Position numbers and translations under genes: made by a program. DNA of 64,000 bases, taken from the NCBI RefSeq assembly GCF_000429645.1, contig NZ_AUCG01000016.1, forward strand, positions 124,001 through 188,000, written 5' to 3'. The notes under the pieces were generated by a model. The model was given only the letters and a program-made list of their open reading frames with translations. It made no database searches and was not told the DNA's origin. Origin of the DNA: Niveispirillum irakense DSM 11586. GTDB lineage: Bacteria; Pseudomonadota; Alphaproteobacteria; Azospirillales; Azospirillaceae. Below, in pieces: positions 1 through 8,761 of the stretch. Each line of letters starts with the position of its first letter. Position 1 is the first letter of the stretch.

Positions 1-50
1 GGCGCCGGTCTAAGATCGCCGCCTGTTGCCCCGAGTTCCGGAAGCCCTTC

Positions 51-1178
51 ATGGCCAGCACCCCGCCCGCACCCGATGCCGTTACTGCCTGGACCGATGT
101 CTATTTCCAGCGCACCCGCGCCGTGGTGGAAAAGTTTGGTGATGTAAGCGTCACCTATGCCGTGTTCATGCGCCGCCCCGTGGTGTTCGCCCCCCGGCTG
201 GCGTTGGAATGGCTGCGCGAAACGGCGGCCGCCCGTGGCTTCACGCCCGATATCCAGCAGAATTACGAAGAAGGCAAATGGGTCGGCGCAGGCGAGCCGA
301 TGATGTGGATCACCGGCCCCTTCAGCCAGATGGCGGAACTGGAAACCCTGTTCCTGATGAAGCTGGGCCCCGCCTGCGTGGCCGCCTACAACGCCTATAT
401 GATGTGCGCCGGCCTGCCCAAAGTCTCCTTCCTGGCCATGGATGCGCGCCATTGCGCCGGGACGGAGATGGCAGAGATCATGGCCTATGCCGCATCCGTC
501 GGCTCTGCCCGCGCCCGGCGCAAGGACGGGGCCATCGGCTTCATCGGCAATGCCACGGACGCCACGGCCCATTATTTCGCCCAGGATCGCGGCATGGGGA
601 CCATGCCGCATGCCCTGATCGGCTATGCCGGCTCCACCGTCCGTGCAGCGGAGATGTATCACGAGACCTTCCCTGGCCAGCCCATGACCGTGCTGGTCGA
701 TTATTTCGGCCATGAGGTGACGGACAGCCTGGCCGTCTGCCGGCGCTTCCCCGATCTGGCCGCCCAAGGGGCCCTGGCCCTTCGGCTGGACACGCCCGGC
801 GGGCGCTTCGTGGAAGGGCTGGACCCGCCCACCTCCTATGCCGTGCTGGACCGCCGCGCCCCGGAAAGCATCCGCGGCTATCGCGATGAAAGCGAGTTGC
901 GCCACCTGATCGGGGCCGGCGTCTCCGCCGCTGCCATCCACTGGCTGCGGGAAAAGCTGGATGCGGAAGGCTTCACCAAGGTGAAGATCGTGGCCAGCAG
1001 CGGCTTCTCCCCGGAGAAATGCCGCGTCATGGCTGACGCCCTGGCCCCAATTGATATTGTGGGCACCGGCAGCTATCTGCCCGACAAATGGTCGGAGACC
1101 TATGCCACCGCCGATATTGTGGAATATGCCGGCGTGAAGCGGGTCAAGGTTGGCCGCGAATTCCTGCTGCGGCGATAA
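51..1178 (+). CDS. Nicotinate phosphoribosyltransferase-like protein
   Basis: A 375-aa protein resembling the nicotinate/nicotinamide phosphoribosyltransferase family, which joins a pyridine base to PRPP in NAD salvage. Family-like stretches are the N-terminal block ending VFMRRPVVFAP, the central MDARHCAGTEMAEIMAYAAS and the late GTGSYLP near the phosphate-binding end of the barrel. It is shorter than classical PncB (about 400-430 aa). No NAD gene is adjacent, and the downstream oxygenase follows after about 75 bp on the same strand. The ATG at 51 is the first in-frame start visible, so a start outside the window cannot be excluded. Substrate (nicotinate or another base) is inferred from family resemblance only. 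Confidence 0.75.
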   Translation: MASTPPAPDAVTAWTDVYFQRTRAVVEKFGDVSVTYAVFMRRPVVFAPRLALEWLRETAAARGFTPDIQQNYEEGKWVGAGEPMMWITGPFSQMAELETLFLMKLGPACVAAYNAYMMCAGLPKVSFLAMDARHCAGTEMAEIMAYAASVGSARARRKDGAIGFIGNATDATAHYFAQDRGMGTMPHALIGYAGSTVRAAEMYHETFPGQPMTVLVDYFGHEVTDSLAVCRRFPDLAAQGALALRLDTPGGRFVEGLDPPTSYAVLDRRAPESIRGYRDESELRHLIGAGVSAAAIHWLREKLDAEGFTKVKIVASSGFSPEKCRVMADALAPIDIVGTGSYLPDKWSETYATADIVEYAGVKRVKVGREFLLRR

Positions 1179-1255
1179 GAACAGGCCGGGGCGCCGCACA
1201 GAAGGCGGCCACCCCGGGACCAGCATTGAAAAGCGCCCGGCGACAGGGACAGACC

Positions 1256-2014
1256 ATGAGCAGCAAGAAGCATTATCCGCCCATCCACCTGAACCCGACC
1301 CTGGATCGGGAGGCGATCCGCGAGACGCTGCGCCAGCGCCGGCGCGTGCAGATCAAGAATGTCTTCCCCGAAAAAGTGGCGGAGCGGCTGCACAAGTGCC
1401 TGAGCGAAGAGGTGGAATGGAACACGATCTTCAGTGACGGGGACGAGAAGGTGCATGCCATGCACCCGACCCAGGTCAAGGCAATGACGCCGGCACAGAG
1501 CCAATGGCTATCGAACTACATCATCGATAAAGCCAAATTCGACTACCAGTTTCTATATCACAATTACCCGATCTGGGACCTGCTTCAGAAAAAGCTGGCG
1601 CCTGATCTTTACGTCTTCCGGTTCGTTGAGTTCTTCAACAGCCCGGAATTTCTGGATTTCATCCGGTATATTTCCGATGTCCCTTCCATCGGCATGGCGG
1701 ATTCGCAAGCCACCCTGTTCCGGCCCGGCCATTTCCTGGCCCGGCATACGGACCGCGACCATACCTACAAGGGCCGCCGCATGGCCTATGTTCTGAACAT
1801 GACCCCCGTCTGGCGGACGGAATGGGGCGGCATCCTGGAATTCCTGGATGAAGACGGTAACGTCATGGAAGGGTTCGCCCCCTGCTTCAATACATTGAAC
1901 ATGTTCCATGTCCCGATATGGCACCATGTCAGCTATGTCGCCCCCTTCGCGGCGGCTGGTCGATATGGCCTGACCGGCTGGCTGCGGGACAAGCAGGACG
2001 ACGATAGCGCCTGA
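1256..2014 (+). CDS. 2OG-Fe(II) oxygenase family protein
   Basis: A 252-aa protein with the double-stranded beta-helix signature of 2-oxoglutarate/Fe(II)-dependent oxygenases. It has an HTD iron-binding pair (FLARHTDRDH), a distal histidine in FHVPIWHHVSYV, and a following Arg in AAAGRYGLTGWL that would bind 2-oxoglutarate. The family hydroxylates protein or small-molecule substrates; the prolyl-hydroxylase (Tpa1/Ofd1) branch is the nearest match in style. The open frame extends upstream to 1088, but that part overlaps the preceding gene. The ATG at 1256 gives the conventional length. Substrate unknown. Confidence 0.75.
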   Translation: MSSKKHYPPIHLNPTLDREAIRETLRQRRRVQIKNVFPEKVAERLHKCLSEEVEWNTIFSDGDEKVHAMHPTQVKAMTPAQSQWLSNYIIDKAKFDYQFLYHNYPIWDLLQKKLAPDLYVFRFVEFFNSPEFLDFIRYISDVPSIGMADSQATLFRPGHFLARHTDRDHTYKGRRMAYVLNMTPVWRTEWGGILEFLDEDGNVMEGFAPCFNTLNMFHVPIWHHVSYVAPFAAAGRYGLTGWLRDKQDDDSA

Positions 2015-2040
2015 TCTGCCGCGCCTACCAACCATCAATC

Positions 2041-3444
2041 ATGCCGGATGGCCCCAGCGGGACGGTCATGATGCGATGGCGGAAATTGTTGTCCTTGTCC
2101 GGCACCCTCTGGGGAAAACAGTTGGAACATCATTTCGATCTCACGGGTATCGCCATCGTCACCTCGGTGGCCTTGCTGTGCGGGCTGGGGCTGTCTCGCC
2201 TGAAGCAGCCAGCCATTGTTGGCTATATCGTCGCCGGTATCGTTCTGGGGCCGGGCGGGTTCGGGCTGGTCAGCAACTCTCAATCCATCCACACCCTGGC
2301 TGAACTGGGCGTGCTGATGCTGCTGTTCCTGGTCGGCATGGAATTGTCGGTCAAGTCCTTCCTGGCCGTGTGGAAAGTCGCGCTGCTGGCGGTGCTGGGC
2401 CAGATCGGCCTGTCGCTGGCTGTAACGGCCCTGGCCGGGCTGGTGCTGGGCTGGCCGATGGAAAGATCCATCGTCTTTGGCTTCATCGTCGCCCTGTCGG
2501 GCACGGCGGTCGCCATCAAGATGCTGGAAGATATCGGGGAACTGAAGACGGAGACGGGGCGCATCACCATCGGCGTGCTGATCGCCCAAGACTTGGCCTT
2601 TGTGCCGCTGCTGCTGATCACCAACGGCATGGGGTCCGGATCGGGCCTGGATGCCGCCATCATCGCCAAACTGGCCGGGGCCGTCGCCGCGCTGGCGGGT
2701 CTGGTCTGGTTCCTGTCGCGCCGGGAACGGATCACGGTGCCTTATGGCAACTGGTTCCGCCGTAACCATGATGTGGTGCCGCTGGCGGCCCTGGCCTTGT
2801 GTTTCACCATGGCGGCGCTGACCGGCGTGCTGGGCCTGTCCACCGCCTTCGGTGCCTTCATCGCCGGCTTCATGCTGGGCAATTCCGACGGGCGCACCCT
2901 GTCGCTGCGCGCCACCCACCCGATCCAGTCGGTGCTGGTGGTGGTCTTCTTCCTGTCCATCGGCCTGCTGATCGACCTTACCTATGTGTGGGATCATCTG
3001 GGCGAGGTGCTGTTGCTGCTGCTGATCGTGACCCTGGTGAAAAGCGCCATCAATGTCGGTACGCTGCACCTGCTGGGGGAACCGTGGGAGCGGGCCTTCC
3101 CGGCTGGCGTGATCATGGGATCACTGGGGGAATTCAGCTTCGTGCTGGCCGCCGCCGGCCTTTCCATCGCCGCCATCGACCCGCAGGGCTATCAGTTGGC
3201 GGTAACCGTCATCGCCCTGTCCTGGCTGGCCAGCCCGCTCTGGCTGGATGCCGCCAAGCGGTTCCACGCGCTGGCTGCCGGCAGTGCCGGTTCCCTGCGC
3301 GGCGCGCTGGAGCAGGTCTATGGCGGGGAAATCGCCGTGGTGAACCGGACAGCGCGTACCACGATGCGCGGGGCGCGGGCTGGCGTCGCCCTGATCCGGC
3401 GCATGGCCGGGCGTAATGGCACCAACAATCCGGACCCATCATGA
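2041..3444 (+). CDS. CPA2-family cation/proton antiporter (Kef type)
   Basis: A 467-aa integral inner-membrane protein with about 12 hydrophobic segments typical of monovalent cation:proton antiporter-2 proteins. Family landmarks are GYIVAGIVLGPGGFG in the early helices, the ALSGTAVAIKML region and the GAFIAGFMLGNS motif. Unlike KefB/KefC it ends about 60 residues after the last helix and carries no TrkA-N (RCK) regulatory domain. Regulation by NAD(H) or glutathione through that domain is therefore not expected. Its stop overlaps the start of the NUDIX gene by 4 bp (ATGA), indicating translational coupling. The exact N-terminus is unsure because in-frame ATGs at 2068-2073 are alternatives and no strong Shine-Dalgarno is seen. 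Confidence 0.85.
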   Translation: MPDGPSGTVMMRWRKLLSLSGTLWGKQLEHHFDLTGIAIVTSVALLCGLGLSRLKQPAIVGYIVAGIVLGPGGFGLVSNSQSIHTLAELGVLMLLFLVGMELSVKSFLAVWKVALLAVLGQIGLSLAVTALAGLVLGWPMERSIVFGFIVALSGTAVAIKMLEDIGELKTETGRITIGVLIAQDLAFVPLLLITNGMGSGSGLDAAIIAKLAGAVAALAGLVWFLSRRERITVPYGNWFRRNHDVVPLAALALCFTMAALTGVLGLSTAFGAFIAGFMLGNSDGRTLSLRATHPIQSVLVVVFFLSIGLLIDLTYVWDHLGEVLLLLLIVTLVKSAINVGTLHLLGEPWERAFPAGVIMGSLGEFSFVLAAAGLSIAAIDPQGYQLAVTVIALSWLASPLWLDAAKRFHALAAGSAGSLRGALEQVYGGEIAVVNRTARTTMRGARAGVALIRRMAGRNGTNNPDPS

Positions 3445-3881
3445 ACGCACCTGCCCCCCTGACCCATCCGCGCGTCGGCGTCGGTTGTATCGTCTGGAAA
3501 GGTGACCGGATATTGCTGGTCCAGCGGGGCAAGCCGCCCGGTGAGGGGGAATGGTCTCTGCCCGGCGGCAGCCAGGAACTGGGGGAAACCCTGTTCGAAA
3601 CGGCGACCCGCGAAGTGATGGAGGAAACCGGCGTCACAGCCGAAGCCCTGTCCATCCTGACTGCCGTGGACAATATCGTCCATGACGCGGCGGGCGCGCT
3701 GCTGTTCCACTACACGATCGTGGATGTGGTGGCGGAATGGCGTGCAGGCGCCCCGGTTGCCAATGATGATGCCCGCGCCGTCTGCTGGGCCACAGCAGCA
3801 GAATGGGAGGAACTTGTGACGTGGGAGCCCCTGAAACAGGTGCTGCGCCGCGCCTGGACGGAACGGCAAGCCCCGCCCTGA
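3441..3881 (+). CDS. NUDIX hydrolase
   Basis: A 146-aa single-domain NUDIX hydrolase that would cleave a nucleoside diphosphate linked to another moiety. A complete Nudix box is visible: GG..ELGETLFETATREV followed by MEETGV, including the REVMEE metal-binding core. The N-terminus (VGCIVWKGDRILLVQRGKPP, then EWSLPGG) is typical of MutT/ADP-ribose pyrophosphatase-like members. The start codon overlaps the antiporter stop by 4 bp, so the two are almost certainly co-translated. The physiological substrate cannot be read from the sequence. Confidence 0.9.
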   Translation: MNAPAPLTHPRVGVGCIVWKGDRILLVQRGKPPGEGEWSLPGGSQELGETLFETATREVMEETGVTAEALSILTAVDNIVHDAAGALLFHYTIVDVVAEWRAGAPVANDDARAVCWATAAEWEELVTWEPLKQVLRRAWTERQAPP

Positions 3882-3885
3882 TGCT

Positions 3886-4332
3886 TCAGCTCTTGAGTGT
3901 CAGGTCCCGCGTCGTCTTTTCCAGCCGCAGGGCCAGTTCCCGCATCACCGCCACGGCAATCTGCGGGAATTCCCCCACCAGACGGAAAAACTGGTCCTTG
4001 CTGATGCGCAGGGTGGTGACCGGTCCCACGGCCTGGACAGTGGCCGTGCGGGGCACGTCGCACAGGATGCCGATTTCCCCGACAATGCCATTATCCCCGA
4101 CCAGGGCGACATGACGCTGGCCATTGGGTGTTTCCACCTGCACCTCCACCGTGCCATCCAGGATGACATAGGCGGCGTCCGACACTTCATCCTGGCGGAA
4201 CAATATCGCCCCGCCGGTGAAGGAGGCCCGCTCGCTGGTGAAGGCCAGTATTTTCAGCTTCGAGAGTTCAATGCCTGAAAAGATCGACAGGCGGCGTAAG
4301 GCTTCAATCTCCGTCGTCAGGCTGGCCCCCAT
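3886..4332 (-). CDS. Cyclic nucleotide-binding domain protein
   Basis: A 148-aa protein consisting of essentially one CRP/FNR-type cNMP-binding beta-roll. It has IFSGIELSKLKILAF at the start and GAILFRQDEVSDAAYVILDG. The phosphate-binding-cassette region reads GIVGEIGILCDVPRTATVQA (GE...PRTATV). There is no helix-turn-helix after the last helix, so it is a stand-alone sensor domain and not a transcription factor. The ATG at 4332 has GGGGG-rich Shine-Dalgarno sequence upstream; the open frame continues to 4452 but would run into the opposite gene's leader. It is convergent with the NUDIX gene, with only 4 bp between the stops. Confidence 0.8.
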   Translation of the reverse strand: MGASLTTEIEALRRLSIFSGIELSKLKILAFTSERASFTGGAILFRQDEVSDAAYVILDGTVEVQVETPNGQRHVALVGDNGIVGEIGILCDVPRTATVQAVGPVTTLRISKDQFFRLVGEFPQIAVAVMRELALRLEKTTRDLTLKS

Positions 4333-4428
4333 ATATCCCCCTGCGCCCCCCTGCGGGCTATGATTTTTATTAGGTTCTTCGTGCCGTAACCGGCACTGCT
4401 TGTCCAGCCAGTGAATGGAGAAGACCGC

Positions 4429-4959
4429 GTGTCGGTTCCCGTATTTACCCATGATGTGCTGTTCTGGGCGCAGCCTTTGGACAGGGACGATGGCGCGCGG
4501 ATTGTGGCAGCGGCAAACGGGCTGGCTGGGGCAGGATGGCGGCTATTGCTGGCCTGGGGCGGAAGCACCATCCGGGATATCGACCCCGGCATCACGCTGG
4601 CCCCACTGCCCCCGTCCCAGCCTTTGGGAGACGGGGCAACCGCCGGGGATGAGGGCGGAAACCCTGCCGACCCCGCCTGGAAGAAAAGGCGCACCGCAGC
4701 CTTATTGGCCCTGTTCGCCCAGACCCGCCCCCGCCTGCTGCTGCTGGACCGGTTTCCCTTCGGCCATGCCGGCTATCGCTATGAATTGCGGCCCTTGATG
4801 GAAATGGCCCATCGCCGCCGGCCGGCCCCCGCGCTCTACACACTGGGCGGTGGGAACGAACCCATAGATGCCAAGCTGGCGGACCTGCTGATAGGGCGGG
4901 CAGCCAGCCTTCCCGACCTGCCGCCCGCCCCCGTGCCTTATGGTTCCGGGGAGACCTGA
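4429..4959 (+). CDS. Half-length glycosyltransferase-like protein
   Basis: A 176-aa protein of uncertain role. The start chosen is GTG at 4429, with GGAG 8 bases upstream; an in-frame GTG at 4411 is less likely. The pattern resembles the N-terminal Rossmann half of predicted GT-B glycosyltransferases (COG4671 type). An early VLFWAQPLD block is followed by GWRLLLAWGG, then RPRLLLLDRFPFG and RYELRPLMEMAHRRR, where the family has an LFPFGR...FELLPLL signature. The C-terminal nucleotide-sugar-binding half is absent, and the frame closes at 4959 inside the 3' end of the convergent reductase gene (22-bp overlap). It may be a truncated derivative or a minimal paralogue. Assignment is from remembered family pattern and is tentative. 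Confidence 0.55.
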   Translation: MSVPVFTHDVLFWAQPLDRDDGARIVAAANGLAGAGWRLLLAWGGSTIRDIDPGITLAPLPPSQPLGDGATAGDEGGNPADPAWKKRRTAALLALFAQTRPRLLLLDRFPFGHAGYRYELRPLMEMAHRRRPAPALYTLGGGNEPIDAKLADLLIGRAASLPDLPPAPVPYGSGET

Positions 4960-5951
4960 ACCGCCAGCTTGCCCCGGTTGCCGCCATTGAACAGCTTGGC
5001 AAAGGAGGTCAGCGTGTTTTCCAGCCCCTGGTCCAGATCGACCCGCCATTTGATGCGGCCTTCCGCCACCCAGGGCCCCATCTCGGTATAAAGCTCCCCC
5101 ATGCGGGGGGTGTAATCCAGCACCAGGAACCCTTCCATCCGCGCGCGCTTGGACACAAGCACAGACAGGTTACGCGGACCGGGGGCCGGCTGGGTGGCGT
5201 TATACTGGCTGATGGCACCGCAGAAGGGGATGCGCCCCTTCAGGTTCAAAAGGTCAAGTGCGGCTTCGGTGATCTCCCCGCCGACATTCTCGAAATAGAT
5301 GTCGATGCCATTGGGCACGGCGGCACGCAGGGCCTTGCGCCAGCCACTGGCCTTGTAATTGATGGCGGCATCGAAGCCTAGTTCATCGGTCAGCCAAGCG
5401 CATTTCTCGTCCGATCCGGCAATGCCCACCGCGCGGCAGCCTTTCAACTCGGCAATCTGTCCGACCAGGGAGCCGACGGCCCCGGCAGCGGCAGAAACCA
5501 CCACCGTTTCGCCCTCCTTGGGGCGGCCAATATCCAGCAGGCCAAAATAGGCCGTGGCCCCCGTCATTCCCAGCGGCCCCAGATAGGAGAGCAGCGGCAG
5601 GCCGGGCAGGCGCGGCACCTTGCCCATCCCCTCCCCGTTGGTGATCAGATAATCAGCCCAGCGGCCCATGCCGCTGACGATATCACCCACCTTCACCTTG
5701 GGATGGTTGGACTTGTCCACCACACCCAGCACCAGCCCGCGCATGGTGCTGTTCAGCGGCACCGCCGGCAGATAGGTGTCATATTGCATCCAGACCGCAT
5801 TGGTCGGGTCCAGTGACAGATAGATGGTGCGGACGCGGTATTCACCCTCGCCCGGCTCGGGCGCCGCTTCTTCCCGCAGGTCCAGGACCTCGTTGAAATT
5901 GCCACCCTTGGGCCGGTCGGTCAGCACCCAATGCCGGTTGGTCTCGCTCAT
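4938..5951 (-). CDS. NADP-dependent oxidoreductase (MDR family, zinc-free)
   Basis: A 337-aa medium-chain reductase of the leukotriene B4 dehydrogenase / 2-alkenal reductase / CurA group, which reduces activated C=C bonds with NADPH. The nucleotide-binding fold is marked by VVSAAAGAVGSLVGQIAELKG, and the family motif MTGATAYFGLLDIG precedes it. FENVGGEI and GRIPFCGAISQYN are also characteristic. No zinc-ligand cluster is present. The ATG at 5951 follows GGGAGGAAAAG, an excellent Shine-Dalgarno, so the longer frame up to 5999 is rejected. The 3' end overlaps the convergent glycosyltransferase-like gene by 22 bp. Confidence 0.9.
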   Translation of the reverse strand: MSETNRHWVLTDRPKGGNFNEVLDLREEAAPEPGEGEYRVRTIYLSLDPTNAVWMQYDTYLPAVPLNSTMRGLVLGVVDKSNHPKVKVGDIVSGMGRWADYLITNGEGMGKVPRLPGLPLLSYLGPLGMTGATAYFGLLDIGRPKEGETVVVSAAAGAVGSLVGQIAELKGCRAVGIAGSDEKCAWLTDELGFDAAINYKASGWRKALRAAVPNGIDIYFENVGGEITEAALDLLNLKGRIPFCGAISQYNATQPAPGPRNLSVLVSKRARMEGFLVLDYTPRMGELYTEMGPWVAEGRIKWRVDLDQGLENTLTSFAKLFNGGNRGKLAVQVSPEP

Positions 5952-6161
5952 CTTTTCCTCCCATCCGCGGCGGTTCGCCGTCTCAACTGCCAGGATCATT
6001 CAAACAAATGTTCGAGACAACCGAATTCAGCAAGCCTTCCCGAAATGGTCATGCCAAGGTCGCTCTCCCCGCCGACCAATCTTTGGCGCAGGATGGACCA
6101 AAGCGAGCGGCCCGCCGTTCCCCAGGCGGAAAATCAGCCATCATGTGGAAGGAAGGCGCCC

Positions 6162-6638
6162 ATGGATTTCACCACAGCCGATCTGGTCGATGCGCATGAA
6201 AAGGTGATCGCAAGCTGCGCGGCCCCTTTGCGCAACCATGGCGGCCAGGCCCGCTTCTTCGGCCGGGTGCGCACGGTGCGCTGCCACCGTGACAATGCGC
6301 TGTTGAAATCCATCCTGGCCACCCCGGGTGAGGGCGCGGTGCTGGTGGTGGATGGCGGCGGCTCGCTCTCCTCCGCCCTGGTCGGGGATCTGATCGCCGG
6401 GATGGCCGTGAAAAATGGCTGGGCCGGGATTGTGGTGAACGGGGCCATCCGCGACAGCGTGGCGATTGCCGCCCTGCCCCTGGGCGTGAAGGCCCTGGGC
6501 ACCAACCCGCTGAAAAGCGCCAAGACCGGCGCCGGCGATGCCGATGTCACCGTGCATTTCGGTGGCTGCGACTTCACCCCCGGCCAATGGCTTTATAGCG
6601 ACGAAGACGGGATCGTCCTGCTGCCGCAAAAGGCCTGA
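6162..6638 (+). CDS. RraA / HMG-aldolase family protein
   Basis: A 158-aa protein of the RraA-like superfamily, which includes the RNase E inhibitor RraA and 4-hydroxy-4-methyl-2-oxoglutarate aldolases. The hallmark GDLIAGMAVKNGWAGIVVNG is followed by AIRD (Arg and Asp of the metal/substrate site). The early part has the expected GGQARFFGRVRTVRCHRDN. At this length, with a complete aldolase-type motif, either a regulator or a class II aldolase is possible. The ATG at 6162 has a GGAAGG Shine-Dalgarno; the open frame reaching 5931 lacks any family similarity. A 210-bp leader separates it from the divergent reductase gene. Confidence 0.85.
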   Translation: MDFTTADLVDAHEKVIASCAAPLRNHGGQARFFGRVRTVRCHRDNALLKSILATPGEGAVLVVDGGGSLSSALVGDLIAGMAVKNGWAGIVVNGAIRDSVAIAALPLGVKALGTNPLKSAKTGAGDADVTVHFGGCDFTPGQWLYSDEDGIVLLPQKA

Positions 6639-6660
6639 TGGCGGGAAAGGCGGGTGGACC

Positions 6661-6726
6661 CTAAACTTTTGTTTTGTCGTGTGATTCACGGTTCAAATGA
6701 TTCCATTTGAACCGATCACACTCTAG
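6661..6726. repeat. CTAGAG...AACAAAA palindromic intergenic element
   Basis: Read on the minus strand, the element starts CTAGAG, enters an imperfect palindrome (GTGTGAT and GGTTCAAAT arms pairing with ATTTGAACC and ATCACAC around a six-base loop), and ends GACAAAACAAAAGTTTAG. The same layout, CTAGAG, variable palindrome, then AACAAAA, is a very common interspersed element in rhizobial and other alphaproteobacterial genomes. The identification rests on that remembered layout. The CTAG provides the TAG stop codon of rsmB (6723-6725). It lies between the convergent rraA-like and rsmB genes and may also act as a bidirectional transcript end. Confidence 0.65.
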
Positions 6727-8039
6727 CGCACCCGCCGCAGCCGCGCGGCGAAGAAGCCGTCCATGCCGCCCTGATCGGCCAGATGGCCGGGATGGCAGCG
6801 GACAAACCCTTCCGGCGTCAGCAATTCCGCCATGCCGCCCACCTCATCCGCCGTGACGGGGACAACCTCCATCTCCGGCCGGCGATAGAGCAGATTGGTC
6901 ACCTGAACCTCCCCTTCCTCGGGCTGGAGGGAGCAGGTGCAATAGACCAGCGTACCGCCGGGCTTCAGCATATCAACGGCGCGATAGAGCATGCGGGACT
7001 GGATGCGGCCCAGCTTCTCCACATCCTCCTCATCCTTCAGGCGCGCCACATCGGGGTGGCGGCGGATGGTGCCGGTGGCGCTGCACGGTGCATCCAGCAG
7101 CACGGCATCCACCGGCGCATCGGGACGCCATTCCGTGGCATCGGCCACGATGGTGGTCACCTTGTCCAGGCCCAGGCGTTGCATATTCTCGGTCAGGCGA
7201 ACCAGCCGCTTGTCCGACCGGTCGACCGCCGTGACACTGGCACCGGCAGCCGCAAGCTGGGCCGTCTTGCCGCCGGGCGCGGCGCAGAGATCCACCGCGG
7301 TGCGGCCCTTCAGATTACCGAACAGCCGGGCCGGGATAGCGGCGGCGGCATCCTGCACCCACCAGACACCATCCTCGAAACCGGGCAATTCCGTCACCTG
7401 CCCGCCGGACGGGCGGCGGATGGAGCCGGTGGGCAGCAGCACGCCGCCCAGCTTCTCCGCCCAGGCAGCACCATCACCCTTGACGGTGATGTCCAGCGGT
7501 GCTTCGCCCAGGTGGGTTTCCACCATCGCGCGGGTGGGGCCGGTGCCATAATGCTTGCGCCAGGACAGCCACAGCCAGTCCGGCGTATTCAGCCGCCCGG
7601 CATCCTGGGCGGCCAGCAGGGTCTGCCCTTCGCGCGCGAGCCGGCGCAGGATGGCGTTGATCAGGCCCTTATAGGGATGCTGCTTGCGGATGATCGCCAG
7701 TTCCACCGCCGTATCGACGGCGGCATGGGCCGGCGTGTTCAGGAACAGCAACTGGGCTGCGCCCAAGCGCAGGATATCCTGCACCACGGCCTTCAACTGC
7801 TGACCCGGCTTGGTCAGGCTGGCAGCGATGCAGGCATCAATCTGGCCCAGCCGGCGCAGGGTGGTGGCGCAGAGCAGGCGGACGAAGGCACGGTCGCGCG
7901 GCTCCAGCAGGCGCACGCCGCGATGGCCCTCCCACGCATCGTCGAACGGCACACGCCGGGACAGGACGGCGGAAACCAGATCGAGGGCGGCAACGCGCGC
8001 GGCCAGCGCGGCGTCTATGGCAGGGGTCTGTTCAGTCAT
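6723..8039 (-). CDS. rsmB: 16S rRNA (cytosine(967)-C(5))-methyltransferase RsmB
   Basis: A 438-aa RsmB-type methyltransferase that methylates C967 of 16S rRNA using S-adenosylmethionine. The first about 150 residues are a NusB-like RNA-binding domain (LETPAHAAVDTAVELA-like region with LINAILRRL). The catalytic part has VDLCAAPGGKTAQLA (SAM motif I), DAVLLDAPCSATGTIRRHPD with one catalytic Cys, and YCTCSLQPEEGE with the second. The open frame extends far upstream across the msrA promoter region. The ATG at 8039 gives the normal length, and 150 bp of divergent spacer to msrA. The stop codon lies inside the repeat element described separately. Confidence 0.93.
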   Translation of the reverse strand: MTEQTPAIDAALAARVAALDLVSAVLSRRVPFDDAWEGHRGVRLLEPRDRAFVRLLCATTLRRLGQIDACIAASLTKPGQQLKAVVQDILRLGAAQLLFLNTPAHAAVDTAVELAIIRKQHPYKGLINAILRRLAREGQTLLAAQDAGRLNTPDWLWLSWRKHYGTGPTRAMVETHLGEAPLDITVKGDGAAWAEKLGGVLLPTGSIRRPSGGQVTELPGFEDGVWWVQDAAAAIPARLFGNLKGRTAVDLCAAPGGKTAQLAAAGASVTAVDRSDKRLVRLTENMQRLGLDKVTTIVADATEWRPDAPVDAVLLDAPCSATGTIRRHPDVARLKDEEDVEKLGRIQSRMLYRAVDMLKPGGTLVYCTCSLQPEEGEVQVTNLLYRRPEMEVVPVTADEVGGMAELLTPEGFVRCHPGHLADQGGMDGFFAARLRRVR

Positions 8040-8189
8040 GGCAGGCGGGTTTAGCGCGCTGCTTTTTGCTTGTCGAACGCCGATCCTGCACAGGTGCCCC
8101 TCCGGGATGCGGGTGTGTGCGGCTGGACTTGGGGCGCACCCGTGCCCACCTTCCAGTCCATCACGCATCAATGGATGATGGAGATTATC

Positions 8190-8699
8190 ATGGCGGCGGA
8201 AAAGGCCATTCTGGCCGGGGGCTGCTTTTGGGGCATGCAGGATCTGATCCGCAAGGTGCCGGGCGTGCTGGGCAGCCGCGTCGGCTATACCGGCGGCGGC
8301 CTGGCCAACCCCACCTATAAGGACGTGAAAACCGGCCGGACCGGCCATGCCGAGGCGATCGAGATCACCTTCGATCCGGAAAAGCTGACCTATCGCCGGC
8401 TGATCGAGTTCTTTTTCCAGATCCATGACCCGACGACCAGCAACCGCCAGGGCAATGATATCGGCACGCAATACCGCTCCGCCATCTTCACCCTGGATGA
8501 GGCCCAGGCGGAAACTGCGCGTCAGGTGACGGCAGAAGTGGACGCATCCGGCCGCTGGCCCGGCAAGGTGGTGACCGACATCACCCCCGCCGGTCCCTTC
8601 TGGGAGGCGGAGGATTTCCACCAGGATTATCTGGAGCGGACCCCCAATGGCTATACCTGCCACTGGGTGAGACCGGATTGGGTTATCAACGGACGCTAG
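8190..8699 (+). CDS. msrA: Peptide-methionine (S)-S-oxide reductase MsrA
   Basis: A 169-aa MsrA that repairs methionine-S-sulfoxide in proteins. The catalytic Cys is in [10 protein letters not shown] near the N-terminus; other family blocks are [23 protein letters not shown] and [14 protein letters not shown] second Cys in [12 protein letters not shown] could serve as the resolving residue. The ATG at 8190 has GGAG six bases upstream (8180-8183), so the upstream frame to 8070 is not part of the protein. Divergent from rsmB. A G+C-rich hairpin follows the gene. Confidence 0.95.
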   Translation: MAAEKAILAGGCFWGMQDLIRKVPGVLGSRVGYTGGGLANPTYKDVKTGRTGHAEAIEITFDPEKLTYRRLIEFFFQIHDPTTSNRQGNDIGTQYRSAIFTLDEAQAETARQVTAEVDASGRWPGKVVTDITPAGPFWEAEDFHQDYLERTPNGYTCHWVRPDWVINGR

Positions 8700-8727
8700 C
8701 CGTTACCGTCCCCTCGGAAATCCCATC

Positions 8728-8761
8728 CCCTGCGGCATCGGAAAGAACCGAAGCCGCAGGG
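8728..8761. terminator. Hairpin between msrA and the rhomboid gene
   Basis: Inverted repeat CCCTGCGGC / GCCGCAGGG, with a second internal stem TCGG / CCGA closing on AAAGAA. It sits between the convergent msrA and rhomboid stop codons. No T-tract follows on either strand, so it is a plausible but not canonical terminator. Confidence 0.5.
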
